DNA of 64,000 bases, taken from assembly GCF_023715615.1 (NCBI RefSeq), contig NZ_JAMBOM010000001.1, forward strand, positions 1,364,001-1,428,000, read 5' to 3'. The notes beneath the pieces were generated by a model. That model worked only from the letters and a program-made list of their open reading frames with translations. It ran no database searches and was not told the DNA's origin. This document shows positions 52,968 to 60,104 of this stretch, in pieces. The stretch's first letter is position 1. Every line of letters begins with the position of its first letter. The stretch comes from Sporosarcina aquimarina. GTDB lineage: Bacteria; Bacillota; Bacilli; Bacillales_A; Planococcaceae. The position numbers and the translations under genes were made by a program.

Positions 52968-55412
52968 TTATTTGGTTGTAGGTTTATCGTTTTTTGCGGT
53001 TGGTTCGTAGTATAACCGACTCGCTAGACCGTTTTTCGCTTCATCCGATACTGCGCTTCCGTTTGACTGGCGATCCGATAATCTCAAACTGCTTGGATCG
53101 ATCTCAGTTTTAACATCATTTACGGTTGTCAGAATGAGTTTTTCAGTGGAACCAGTAATCTTAGCACCGATCACACGATATGGATTCTTTTTCAGTTCTT
53201 TTAAAATCATTAACCCGCGTTGAGCGCGTGAGCCGACTTCAATTTCTTTTAATGCAGTGCGTTTCACGGTACCACGCTGTGTTGCTACGACAATGGATGC
53301 TGAACTGTCTGTAATGACTTGCATGGAAACGATATAGTCTTCTGTTTTTAAGTTAATTCCCTTCACACCGGCGGTTCGGACACCAGTCGTAGCGACATCA
53401 CTGAGTGGGAATCGTAAAATGTACGCCTGATGCGTTACTAGAACTGCATCTTCACTACCCTTTACTAGTCGAGCATCTAGTAATCTGTCGCCTTTTTTAA
53501 CGTTCATGCCTTTGTATGCTCGTCCGTAGCGTTGTACGTGGAAATCAGCTAGTTTGGATAGTTTTACAAATCCATTTGCTGTAACCGTCAAGATGGAGTG
53601 AATGTCATCGAATTGTTCTAATCCGATCGCCGCCACAATCGACTCGCTCGGCTCTAGCGACACAATACTCGAAATGTGCTGTCCAAGATCACGCCATTTA
53701 ATATCAGGAAGTTCATGAACCGGCTGATAAATGTAATTTCCGAGAGACGTAAACAGCAACAAGTGATGCTGCGTATTCATCGTACGCTCGAGAACAGGAT
53801 AATCGGATTCCTTCATCGCCATCCCAGTTCCATTAGATGCGCCATAAGAGCGCAATCCTGTACGCTTCACATAGCCTTCTTTTGTGACCGATACGACAAC
53901 TTCCTCACTTGGAATCAGAATATCAAGATCGACTTTCAATTCCTCAATTTTCTCTTCAATTATAGAATTACGTGGTTCCGCAAATTGCTTACGGACAGCA
54001 TGTAATTCTTTTTGAATGACGCGTGACAACTTAGCGGGGCTCGTTAGAATCGCGTTGAGCTCTTCGATAAGTTTACGCAATGCATCTTGTTCTTCTCTTA
54101 ACTCAGTGATATCCGTATTCGTCAGACGATATAATTGCAATGAAACAATCGCTTCTGCTTGGATCTCCGAGAATTCGAATTGGTTGATCAAGTTGTTTTT
54201 CGCATCGCGTTTATCATTGGAGCTACGGATTGTCCGAATGACTTCATCCAAAATGGATAGAGCTTTCATCAGACCTTCTACGATATGTAGACGATCTTGA
54301 GCTTTTCTCACATCGAACTGAGACCGTCGAGTGACCACTTCTTTCTGATGCTCAATATACGCATCCAATAACATCGGAAGTGACATCAGTTTAGGACGTC
54401 TATCTGAAATAGCGACCATATTAAAGTTATACGCAACCTGTAAGTCCGTATTTTTCAATAAATAACGTAAAATTGGCTCGCCATCGATATCTTTTTTCAA
54501 CTCGACTACGATTCGCAATCCTGTACGATCTGATTCGTCACGCACTTCTGCAATACCGTCTAATTTCCGATCAACACGTAGCTCGTCCATCTTTTTCACA
54601 AGATTTGCTTTGTTGACGTCATATGGTATTTCACTTATTACGATTTGAGATTTCCCAGCTTTTAACTGCTCAATTTCTGATTTAGAGCGGACAATGACAC
54701 GTCCTCTTCCCGTTTCGTATGCCGCTTTAATACCATCTGTACCCTGGATGATCCCGCCAGTAGGGAAATCAGGCCCCTTTAGGACTGTCATCAGTTCATC
54801 CACTGTAGCTTCTGGATGCTCCATCCGCATGAGTACCGCATCAATCGCTTCATGAAGCGCATGTGGTGGGATGTCCGTTGCATATCCCGCAGAAATCCCT
54901 GTCGATCCGTTGACGAGCAAGTTCGGGTAACGCGCTGGGAGAACGGTTGGTTCCGGTTCTGTATCGTCAAAGTTAGGGATGAAATCTACCGTCTCTTTGT
55001 TGAGATCCCTTAGCATTTCCCCCGCGATTGAAGACAGTCGCGCTTCTGTATAACGCATTGCAGCTGCAGAATCGCCGTCGACTGAACCGTTATTTCCGTG
55101 CATTTCGACCATCAAATGTCGTAGTTTCCAGTCCTGACTCATCCTTACCATTGCTTCATACACGGAGGTATCGCCATGTGGATGGTAGTTACCGATTACG
55201 TTACCAACTGTTTTTGCAGATTTACGGAACGCCTTTTCGCTTGTATTGCCTTCGTTATACATCGCATACAAAATACGTCGTTGGACAGGCTTTAACCCGT
55301 CCCTTGCATCCGGTAATGCGCGATCTTGAATAATATATTTACTGTATCGACCAAAACGGTCACCGATGACTTCCTCTAATGGGAGGTCCTGAAAGCGTTC
55401 TGTTGCTGTCAT
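52968..55412 (-). CDS. parC: DNA topoisomerase IV subunit A
   Basis: An 814-aa type IIA topoisomerase A subunit that decatenates chromosomes with ParE. The N-terminal breakage-reunion domain has the catalytic Tyr 121 in AAMRYTEARLS and the quinolone region NYHPHGDTSVYEAMVRMSQDW (residues 75-95). The position matching the resistance hotspot Ser 80 of staphylococcal GrlA is Thr 82 here; the paired Glu (E86) is kept. The C-terminal third forms the beta-pinwheel (for example GYVKRTGLRSYGASNGTG). No GyrA-box QRRGGKG, supporting ParC. Its start overlaps the parE stop (ATGA). Confidence 0.95.
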   Translation of the reverse strand: MTATERFQDLPLEEVIGDRFGRYSKYIIQDRALPDARDGLKPVQRRILYAMYNEGNTSEKAFRKSAKTVGNVIGNYHPHGDTSVYEAMVRMSQDWKLRHLMVEMHGNNGSVDGDSAAAMRYTEARLSSIAGEMLRDLNKETVDFIPNFDDTEPEPTVLPARYPNLLVNGSTGISAGYATDIPPHALHEAIDAVLMRMEHPEATVDELMTVLKGPDFPTGGIIQGTDGIKAAYETGRGRVIVRSKSEIEQLKAGKSQIVISEIPYDVNKANLVKKMDELRVDRKLDGIAEVRDESDRTGLRIVVELKKDIDGEPILRYLLKNTDLQVAYNFNMVAISDRRPKLMSLPMLLDAYIEHQKEVVTRRSQFDVRKAQDRLHIVEGLMKALSILDEVIRTIRSSNDKRDAKNNLINQFEFSEIQAEAIVSLQLYRLTNTDITELREEQDALRKLIEELNAILTSPAKLSRVIQKELHAVRKQFAEPRNSIIEEKIEELKVDLDILIPSEEVVVSVTKEGYVKRTGLRSYGASNGTGMAMKESDYPVLERTMNTQHHLLLFTSLGNYIYQPVHELPDIKWRDLGQHISSIVSLEPSESIVAAIGLEQFDDIHSILTVTANGFVKLSKLADFHVQRYGRAYKGMNVKKGDRLLDARLVKGSEDAVLVTHQAYILRFPLSDVATTGVRTAGVKGINLKTEDYIVSMQVITDSSASIVVATQRGTVKRTALKEIEVGSRAQRGLMILKELKKNPYRVIGAKITGSTEKLILTTVNDVKTEIDPSSLRLSDRQSNGSAVSDEAKNGLASRLYYEPTAKNDKPTTK

Positions 55413-57382
55413 TCCACTTCCTCCTCAACATGCAGGAATTCGTTTTCCAATATAGTACTTCCTTCTTCCAAGCTGAAGTCTACATTGCTCTCAATCCAAC
55501 GACGGCGTGGTTCGACTTTGTCGCCCATTAGCGTCGTGACTCTTCGCTCAGATTGGGCACCATCTTCAATCGTCACTCGGATGAGTGTACGTGTATCAGG
55601 ATTCATAGTCGTATCCCATAGCTGTCCTGCGTTCATCTCTCCTAGTCCTTTATAACGCTGAAGCATATAGCCCTTGCCGATTTTGTTGGTTGCAGCGCCT
55701 AGTTCGCGTTCTGTCCACGCATATTCGACTTTCTCTTTTTTACCGATCCCTTTCGATACTTTATAAAGCGGTGGTAATGCAATGAATACCTTACCTGCTT
55801 CAATAAGGGGTTTCATATAGCGATAAAAGAATGTTAATAAGAGCACTTGAATGTGTGCACCATCTGTATCTGCATCGGTCATGATGATGACTTTGTCGTA
55901 AGCAGCGTCTTCAATCGTGAAGTCGGCACCGACACCCGCACCGATTGCATGGATAATCGTATTAATCTCTTCATTTTTCATAATATCTTCGAGTTTCGCT
56001 TTTTCCGTGTTGATGACCTTACCACGTAACGGCAAGATTGCTTGGAAAGTCCGGTCCCGTCCTTGCTTAGCAGAACCGCCAGCAGAGTCACCCTCGACAA
56101 GGTACAATTCGTTCTTTTTCGCATTTCTTGATTGAGCTGGCGTCAGTTTGCCGGAAAGGAGTGTGTCGCCTTTCTTCCGCTTCTTACCTGAACGCGCGTC
56201 TTCCCGCGCTTTACGAGCAGCCTCACGTGCCTGATGGGCACGTACTGCTTTACGGATCAGGTTTGCGCTCAATTCTGCATTTTCTTCTAAGAAATACAGC
56301 AAATGCTGTGAAATGACAGCATCAGTGACAGTTCGTGCTTCACTTGTCCCCAACTTGCCCTTTGTTTGGCCTTCAAACTGCAAGATTTCTTCAGGAATCC
56401 GCACAGAAACAATGGCTGCGATACCTTCCCGGATATCAGAGCCATCCAAATTTTTGTCTTTTTCCTTCAATAAACCCTTTTTCCTCGCATACTCATTGAA
56501 TACACGGGTCATGGCGGTTTTTGCTCCAGTTTCGTGCGTGCCGCCATCTTTTGTGCGGACGTTATTGACAAACGAAAGGATGGTCTCTGAATAGCCATCG
56601 TTAAATTGGAACGCAAATTCCACTTCAAGTCCATCGGTCTCGCCTTCAAGATAAGCAACTTCGTGAAGTGTGTCTTTTTCTTCATTCAAGTATGAAACGA
56701 AGGCTTTGATGCCTGTTTCATAATGAAACGTCTCGGTTTTTTCTGTACTCTCTTCTGTCAGGACAATTTTCAGTCCTTTTAACAGGAATGCCGACTCTCG
56801 CAACCGTTCTGCAAGAATATCATATTGATATTTAGTCGTAGAAAAAATCGTCGAATCGGGTTTGAAGTGAATGGTTGTACCTGTTTCCTTCGTTTTCCCG
56901 ATGATTTCAAGTCCTGTCACGGGTTTTCCACCGTGTTCGAAGCGTTGTTTGAAAATCTGACCATCTCGGTGGATGATGACGTCCAGCCATTCAGAAAGTG
57001 CATTCACGACAGAAGCACCAACACCGTGAAGTCCGCCACTTGTTTTATATCCGCCTTGGCCAAACTTACCGCCAGCATGTAAGACGGTTAATATGATTTC
57101 TGTTGTGGGTTTCCCTGTTTTGTGGGTTCCTGTTGGCATGCCTCGACCGTAATCTCGTACGCTGATGCTGTTATCAGAGTGGATGGTGACATTAATTTCA
57201 GATCCGAATCCACTTAGTGCTTCATCCACCGCGTTATCTACGATTTCAAATACGAGGTGATGCAATCCTCTTGCATCCGTCGAACCGATATACATACCCG
57301 GTCGTTTGCGTACAGCTTCCAAGCCTTCAAGCACTTGGATTGAATCATCATTATACACGTTCAATTCTTTTTGTTTCGTCAA
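55409..57382 (-). CDS. parE: DNA topoisomerase IV subunit B
   Basis: The start is TTG 57382, seven bases after GGAGG; 657 aa. GHKL ATPase motifs are present: EIVDNAVDEAL, DYGRGMPTGTHK and GGLHGVGASVVNALS, together with GETDGLEVEFAFQF and the Toprim motifs YLVEGDSAGGSAKQGRD and IIMTDADTDGAHI. The end has QRYKGLGEMNAGQLWDTTM. Because the adjacent subunit is ParC-like, this is ParE rather than GyrB. Promoter TTGACA-17-TATCAT lies upstream. Essential for chromosome segregation. Confidence 0.96.
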   Translation of the reverse strand: MTKQKELNVYNDDSIQVLEGLEAVRKRPGMYIGSTDARGLHHLVFEIVDNAVDEALSGFGSEINVTIHSDNSISVRDYGRGMPTGTHKTGKPTTEIILTVLHAGGKFGQGGYKTSGGLHGVGASVVNALSEWLDVIIHRDGQIFKQRFEHGGKPVTGLEIIGKTKETGTTIHFKPDSTIFSTTKYQYDILAERLRESAFLLKGLKIVLTEESTEKTETFHYETGIKAFVSYLNEEKDTLHEVAYLEGETDGLEVEFAFQFNDGYSETILSFVNNVRTKDGGTHETGAKTAMTRVFNEYARKKGLLKEKDKNLDGSDIREGIAAIVSVRIPEEILQFEGQTKGKLGTSEARTVTDAVISQHLLYFLEENAELSANLIRKAVRAHQAREAARKAREDARSGKKRKKGDTLLSGKLTPAQSRNAKKNELYLVEGDSAGGSAKQGRDRTFQAILPLRGKVINTEKAKLEDIMKNEEINTIIHAIGAGVGADFTIEDAAYDKVIIMTDADTDGAHIQVLLLTFFYRYMKPLIEAGKVFIALPPLYKVSKGIGKKEKVEYAWTERELGAATNKIGKGYMLQRYKGLGEMNAGQLWDTTMNPDTRTLIRVTIEDGAQSERRVTTLMGDKVEPRRRWIESNVDFSLEEGSTILENEFLHVEEEVE

Positions 57383-57420
57383 GATGAAACCTCCATCAAA
57401 CAAATGTTCTTATTTATCTA

Positions 57421-57449
57421 ATGATACGTCGCTATTTTTATCATGTCAA
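57421..57449 (-). promoter_or_regulatory. SigmaA promoter of parE-parC
   Basis: On the - strand, a perfect TTGACA, 17 bp, and TATCAT, ending about 39 bp before the TTG start. Confidence 0.82.
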
Positions 57450-57534
57450 TAAGACACGTCAGCGCTTTGCTTAAATAATTGTATAGAAGAAATCCTTTTA
57501 TTGCAATGACTGACCTCATCGGACTTATCCGCAA

Positions 57535-57563
57535 TTGTCGTTCAGTACCGGTTCTGCTAAAAT
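57535..57563 (+). promoter_or_regulatory. Promoter of plsY
   Basis: TTGTCG, 17 bp, TAAAAT, 37 bp before the plsY start. Confidence 0.65.
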
Positions 57564-57599
57564 GAAAGAGATACATAATTTTTCACGAAGGGGCATGTC

Positions 57600-58202
57600 A
57601 TGGAAATCATTTTATTACTGGTACTCGCATATTTAATCGGCTCTATCCCATCTGCGCTTTGGATTGGTAAACTGTTTTATAAAACAGATATCCGAGAACA
57701 CGGCAGCGGAAATATGGGAGCGACTAATACATTTCGTGTTCTTGGCAAAAAAGCCGGAATCGCTGTTACTGTGTTTGATATTTTAAAGGGAACAGCTGCT
57801 GTTCTGCTAGTATCTCTACCCTATTTTGCCGATACACACGTTCACTCGTTAATCGTGGGTGTCGTAGCTGTGATTGGTCATATGTACCCTGTTTTTGCGA
57901 AGTTTAAAGGCGGTAAAGCCGTTGCAACTTCAGGCGGTGTATTACTCGGATACAGTTGGCCGATATTTCTGCTGGTCATACTCACTTTCCTGGTCGCGTT
58001 GAAACTTACCAAGATGGTCTCGCTCACGTCTATGATTGTCGCAGTGATGGGTGCAATTTATGGGATTATTTATTATTTCATTACAGGGGATATCTATTTG
58101 GAGCTTGTGATCGTCTTGATGGGCGTGTTCATCTTCTACCGCCACAGGGCTAATATCGCACGGATCAAAGCAGGAACCGAGCCAAAAGTGAATTGGTTGT
58201 AA
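57600..58202 (+). CDS. plsY: Acyl-phosphate:glycerol-3-phosphate acyltransferase PlsY
   Basis: A 200-aa membrane enzyme that puts the first acyl chain on glycerol-3-phosphate in phospholipid synthesis. The three PlsY motifs are clear: GSIPSALWIGKLF (~14-26), GSGNMGATNTFRVLGKKAG (~36-54) and GHMYPVFAKFKGGKAVATSGG (~92-112), with five membrane segments. Divergent from parE, a common order in Bacillales. AAGGGGCATGTC lies just before the ATG. Confidence 0.96.
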   Translation: MEIILLLVLAYLIGSIPSALWIGKLFYKTDIREHGSGNMGATNTFRVLGKKAGIAVTVFDILKGTAAVLLVSLPYFADTHVHSLIVGVVAVIGHMYPVFAKFKGGKAVATSGGVLLGYSWPIFLLVILTFLVALKLTKMVSLTSMIVAVMGAIYGIIYYFITGDIYLELVIVLMGVFIFYRHRANIARIKAGTEPKVNWL

Positions 58203-58240
58203 TATAATTTAAGGTATCCTAGAAAGGCGGGTTTTCAAAT

Positions 58241-58537
58241 ATGAATATACGCATTTCAAACGAAGCAACTCAGTGGTTTGATGAAGAAATGGACGTTGAA
58301 GCTGGGGATTCCATACGATTTTTCGCAAGGTACGGTGGTAGTAGCCCTCTGCATGAAGGATTTTCATTAGGCGTTATCCGTGAAGAGCCGGATGAAGTGG
58401 CTGTAGAAACCATTTTGGATAATGTCCGCTACTACATCGAAACTCGTGATTTGTGGTACTTTGATGGGCATGACTTACAGGTCGGTGTGAATCAAGATCT
58501 TGGAGAATTGCAGTACGACTATGTGAAGTCGGAGTAA
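58241..58537 (+). CDS. HesB/YneR-family protein (A-type carrier-like)
   Basis: A 98-aa protein: MNIRISNEATQWFDEEMDVE, DSIRFFARYGGSSPLHEGFSLG and a C-terminal GVNQDLGELQYDYV. This matches the HesB-like core as in Bacillus YneR. The three Cys ligands of true iron-sulfur A-type carriers are absent, so binding of a cluster is doubtful and the role is unknown. AGAAAGGCGGG precedes the ATG. From its stop to 59562 there is no long gene; the small genes, RNA and repeats there are listed separately. Confidence 0.85.
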   Translation: MNIRISNEATQWFDEEMDVEAGDSIRFFARYGGSSPLHEGFSLGVIREEPDEVAVETILDNVRYYIETRDLWYFDGHDLQVGVNQDLGELQYDYVKSE

Positions 58538-58567
58538 GTGAATGGGTGCCAAGTTGTTCCGCCGAAC

Positions 58568-58596
58568 TAGACAGACAATTCTTCTTTTGGTATAAT
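58568..58596 (+). promoter_or_regulatory. Promoter of the putative antitoxin RNA
   Basis: TAGACA (58568-58573), 17 bp, perfect TATAAT (58591-58596). No ORF of any length follows on this strand before the terminator at 58701-58746. Confidence 0.7.
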
Positions 58597-58602
58597 AGTC
58601 TT

Positions 58603-58746
58603 GAAAAATGGATATTGTAAAAAGACCAAGAAGATGTGATGATCTTCTTGGCCTTGTAATAGAATAGCGTTCGCTTCAAAGGCGAATCGCATAGTGCGAA
58701 GTAAACCGCTCCATTGCTTGGAGGCTCATGGGCGGTTTACTTTTTT
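58603..58746 (+). ncRNA. Putative antisense (antitoxin) RNA of a type I toxin-antitoxin module
   Basis: Between the promoter at 58568 and the terminator at 58701-58746 there is no open frame with a start, but there are strong hairpins. CCAAGAAGAT with ATCTTCTTGG (58626-58651, perfect 10 bp, 6-nt loop) is one, and GCGTTCGC with GCGAATCGC (58667-58690, one bulge) is the second; the terminator stem is the third. The predicted RNA of about 145 nt converges on the 31-aa toxin gene and would overlap the 3' end of its mRNA, like RatA or SR4 in B. subtilis. Transcription is inferred from signals only. Confidence 0.6.
58701..58746 (+). terminator. Terminator of the antitoxin RNA
   Basis: GTAAACCGC (58701-58709) pairs with GCGGTTTAC (58732-58740), with inner CCAT/ATGG, then TTTTTTC. 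On the other strand the same hairpin follows the toxin stop codon directly but lacks a T run. Confidence 0.85.
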
Positions 58747-58832
58747 CTTGAAAAAGTATATGACAAAGCAAGAATGGCCACGATCAAACTTCCAAAGCCG
58801 ATCATGAGACTCAGTGCTTCAAATGGTGTCAT
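58737..58832 (-). CDS. Holin-like type I toxin (31 aa)
   Basis: A 31-residue peptide, MTPFEALSLMIGFGSLIVAI then LALSYTFSRKK: a short start with the T-x-[FY]-E-A-L-x-L-M-I pattern, one membrane helix and a basic tail. This is the pattern of the putative holin-like toxin family related to B. subtilis TxpA/BsrG. GGAGGAGGTG lies eight bases before the ATG at 58832 (another in-frame ATG at 58838 is too close). Such peptides damage the membrane when not silenced by an antisense RNA. An extended -10 promoter lies 93 bp upstream, leaving a long leader. Confidence 0.78.
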   Translation of the reverse strand: MTPFEALSLMIGFGSLIVAILALSYTFSRKK

Positions 58833-58931
58833 ACGCATCACCTCCTCCCGTTCCTGATATGAACTTTCAGGAAATTGGGATTGCAGGTCTGCGAACCGCC
58901 TATGAGCTCGTGCTATTCTAGTACATCATTA

Positions 58932-58940
58932 AGTATAACA
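58932..58940 (-). promoter_or_regulatory. Extended -10 promoter of the toxin gene
   Basis: On the - strand, TGTTATACT (TGn plus TATACT). The expected transcript start is near 58925, giving a leader of about 90 nt, long for such a short gene, as in known type I toxins. Confidence 0.5.
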
Positions 58941-59000
58941 TATTTTAATAGCTCGTACATATGTTCTTGATGGATTATTAGCGGCATTTATTACTATTCA

Positions 59001-59033
59001 AACACCTCGATTTTGACAGCGAGGTGTTTTTTT
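59001..59033 (+). terminator. Orphan + strand terminator
   Basis: AACACCTCG (59001-59009) pairs with CGAGGTGTT (59020-59028), followed by TTTTTTTG. No gene on the + strand ends here. It lies between the toxin promoter and array 2. Confidence 0.8.
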
Positions 59034-59078
59034 GTGGGTGTAATTGGTGAGTGATTTGTTTTGGGAGTGTGATGATGG

Positions 59079-59490
59079 GTTTATGATCAGAGTTGCGGGG
59101 TTATGATCACAATTTGAGATTTATGAGCGGAATTACTGAGTTATGATCACAATTTGAGATTTATGAGCGGAATCCCTAAGTTATGATCACATTTCGGGAT
59201 TTATGAGCAGAATTCCTAAGTTATGATCACAATTTGAGATTTATAAGCGGAATTACTGAGTTATGATCATATTTTGAGATTTATGAGCGGAATCCCTGAG
59301 TTATGATCATATTTTGAGATTTATGAGCGGAATCCCTAAGTTATGATCACATTTTGAGATTTATGAGCAGAATCCCTGAGATATGATCACATTTTGAGAT
59401 TTATGAGCGGAATCCCTGAGTTATGATCACATTTCAGAATTTATGAGCAGAATCCCTGAGTTATGATCATATTTTGGGATTTATGAGCAC
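59079..59490. repeat. Array of 21 exact-length 20-bp units (array 2)
   Basis: The core TTATGAKC recurs every 20 bp from 59081 to 59481 (21 copies) with no length change. Units alternate strictly between GAGTTATGATCACATTTT-like and GAGATTTATGAGCGGAATCCC-like forms, giving a 40-bp period as in array 1; the GATC and GAGC cores alternate. Array 2 differs from array 1 in flanks and is about as degenerate. It fills part of a convergent-gene gap, ending about 30 bp before a terminator. There are no spacers and no coding frame. Confidence 0.95.
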
Positions 59491-59521
59491 TTTCCCCCTC
59501 CCCACCGCCACATTTGCATAC

Positions 59522-59556
59522 AAAAAGGCTTCCTGAGCACTTCAGGAAGCCTTTTT
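59522..59556 (-). terminator. Terminator of the thioesterase gene
   Basis: AAAAAGGCTTCCTGA pairs with TCAGGAAGCCTTTTT around GCACT. It is usable in both directions and also closes array 2 on its right. Confidence 0.9.
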
Positions 59557-59562
59557 CTCCAA

Positions 59563-59988
59563 TCAATCGACTCTTTTTGCGATTTCGACATACTTTGCGT
59601 CCCATACAGGATCTATTTTTCGTAGCGAAACAGGTCGAAAGGTGTCTTTTCGGACAACTACGTGTTCCGAGGTCGCGGTCGCCGCCACCGTCCCATCCGC
59701 ATGCAAGATTTCGTAGCCGTATGTTGTGCGCAACTTCCCGTGGGATTCGATCCATGTACGAACAGTGGCTGTCTCGCCATAGCGCATCGCGGCCTTGTAT
59801 TTGATGGATAAATCTGTGACGGGTGATAAATATCCGTCTGCTTCGAGTCCCGCATACGTGAATCCGAGATCCTCGATGAGCTGAGTTCGTCCGATTTCCA
59901 TCCAAACTAAATAATTTGCATGATAGACGACACCCATCTGGTCGGTCTCTGCATATCGAATTTCAATTTCCTTTTGACTGACAAACAT
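59563..59988 (-). CDS. Acyl-CoA thioesterase, YbgC/4-hydroxybenzoyl-CoA type
   Basis: A 141-aa single hot-dog protein: IEIRYAETDQMGVVYHANYLVWMEIGRTQLI holds the catalytic Asp (ETDQMGVVYHANY) and the helix that wraps the substrate. DLSIKYKAAMRYGETATVRTW is the second family segment. It hydrolyses acyl-CoA or acyl-carrier thioesters; in Bacillus the equivalent gene (yneP) also lies near plsY/parE and aconitase, as here. GAGGTGACGTTAAATG precedes the gene start. Confidence 0.9.
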   Translation of the reverse strand: MFVSQKEIEIRYAETDQMGVVYHANYLVWMEIGRTQLIEDLGFTYAGLEADGYLSPVTDLSIKYKAAMRYGETATVRTWIESHGKLRTTYGYEILHADGTVAATATSEHVVVRKDTFRPVSLRKIDPVWDAKYVEIAKRVD

Positions 59989-60056
59989 TTAACGTCACCT
60001 CTTCTACATAGCCAAGTATACAAAAAAACACAAAATAAATCAGTCACCGAGATTAT

Positions 60057-60090
60057 AAAAACCCCTTACTGAACTGAATCAGTAAGGGGA
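60057..60090 (-). terminator. Terminator of acnA
   Basis: On the - strand, CCCCTTACTGA pairs with TCAGTAAGGGG (stem 60061-60089), followed by TTTTTAT. Confidence 0.87.
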
Positions 60091-60104
60091 AGGTGTCGAT
60101 TATG

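Noticed and set aside
56313..56594. Several 60-110-aa + strand frames antisense to parC and parE
   Set aside because: They mirror conserved coding sequence, lack ribosome binding sites and have no recognisable domain.
59441..59905. 154-aa - strand open frame rich in Arg, Cys and Ser
   Set aside because: It is antisense to part of array 2 and to the thioesterase gene in another frame. It has no ribosome binding site and lies over a terminator.
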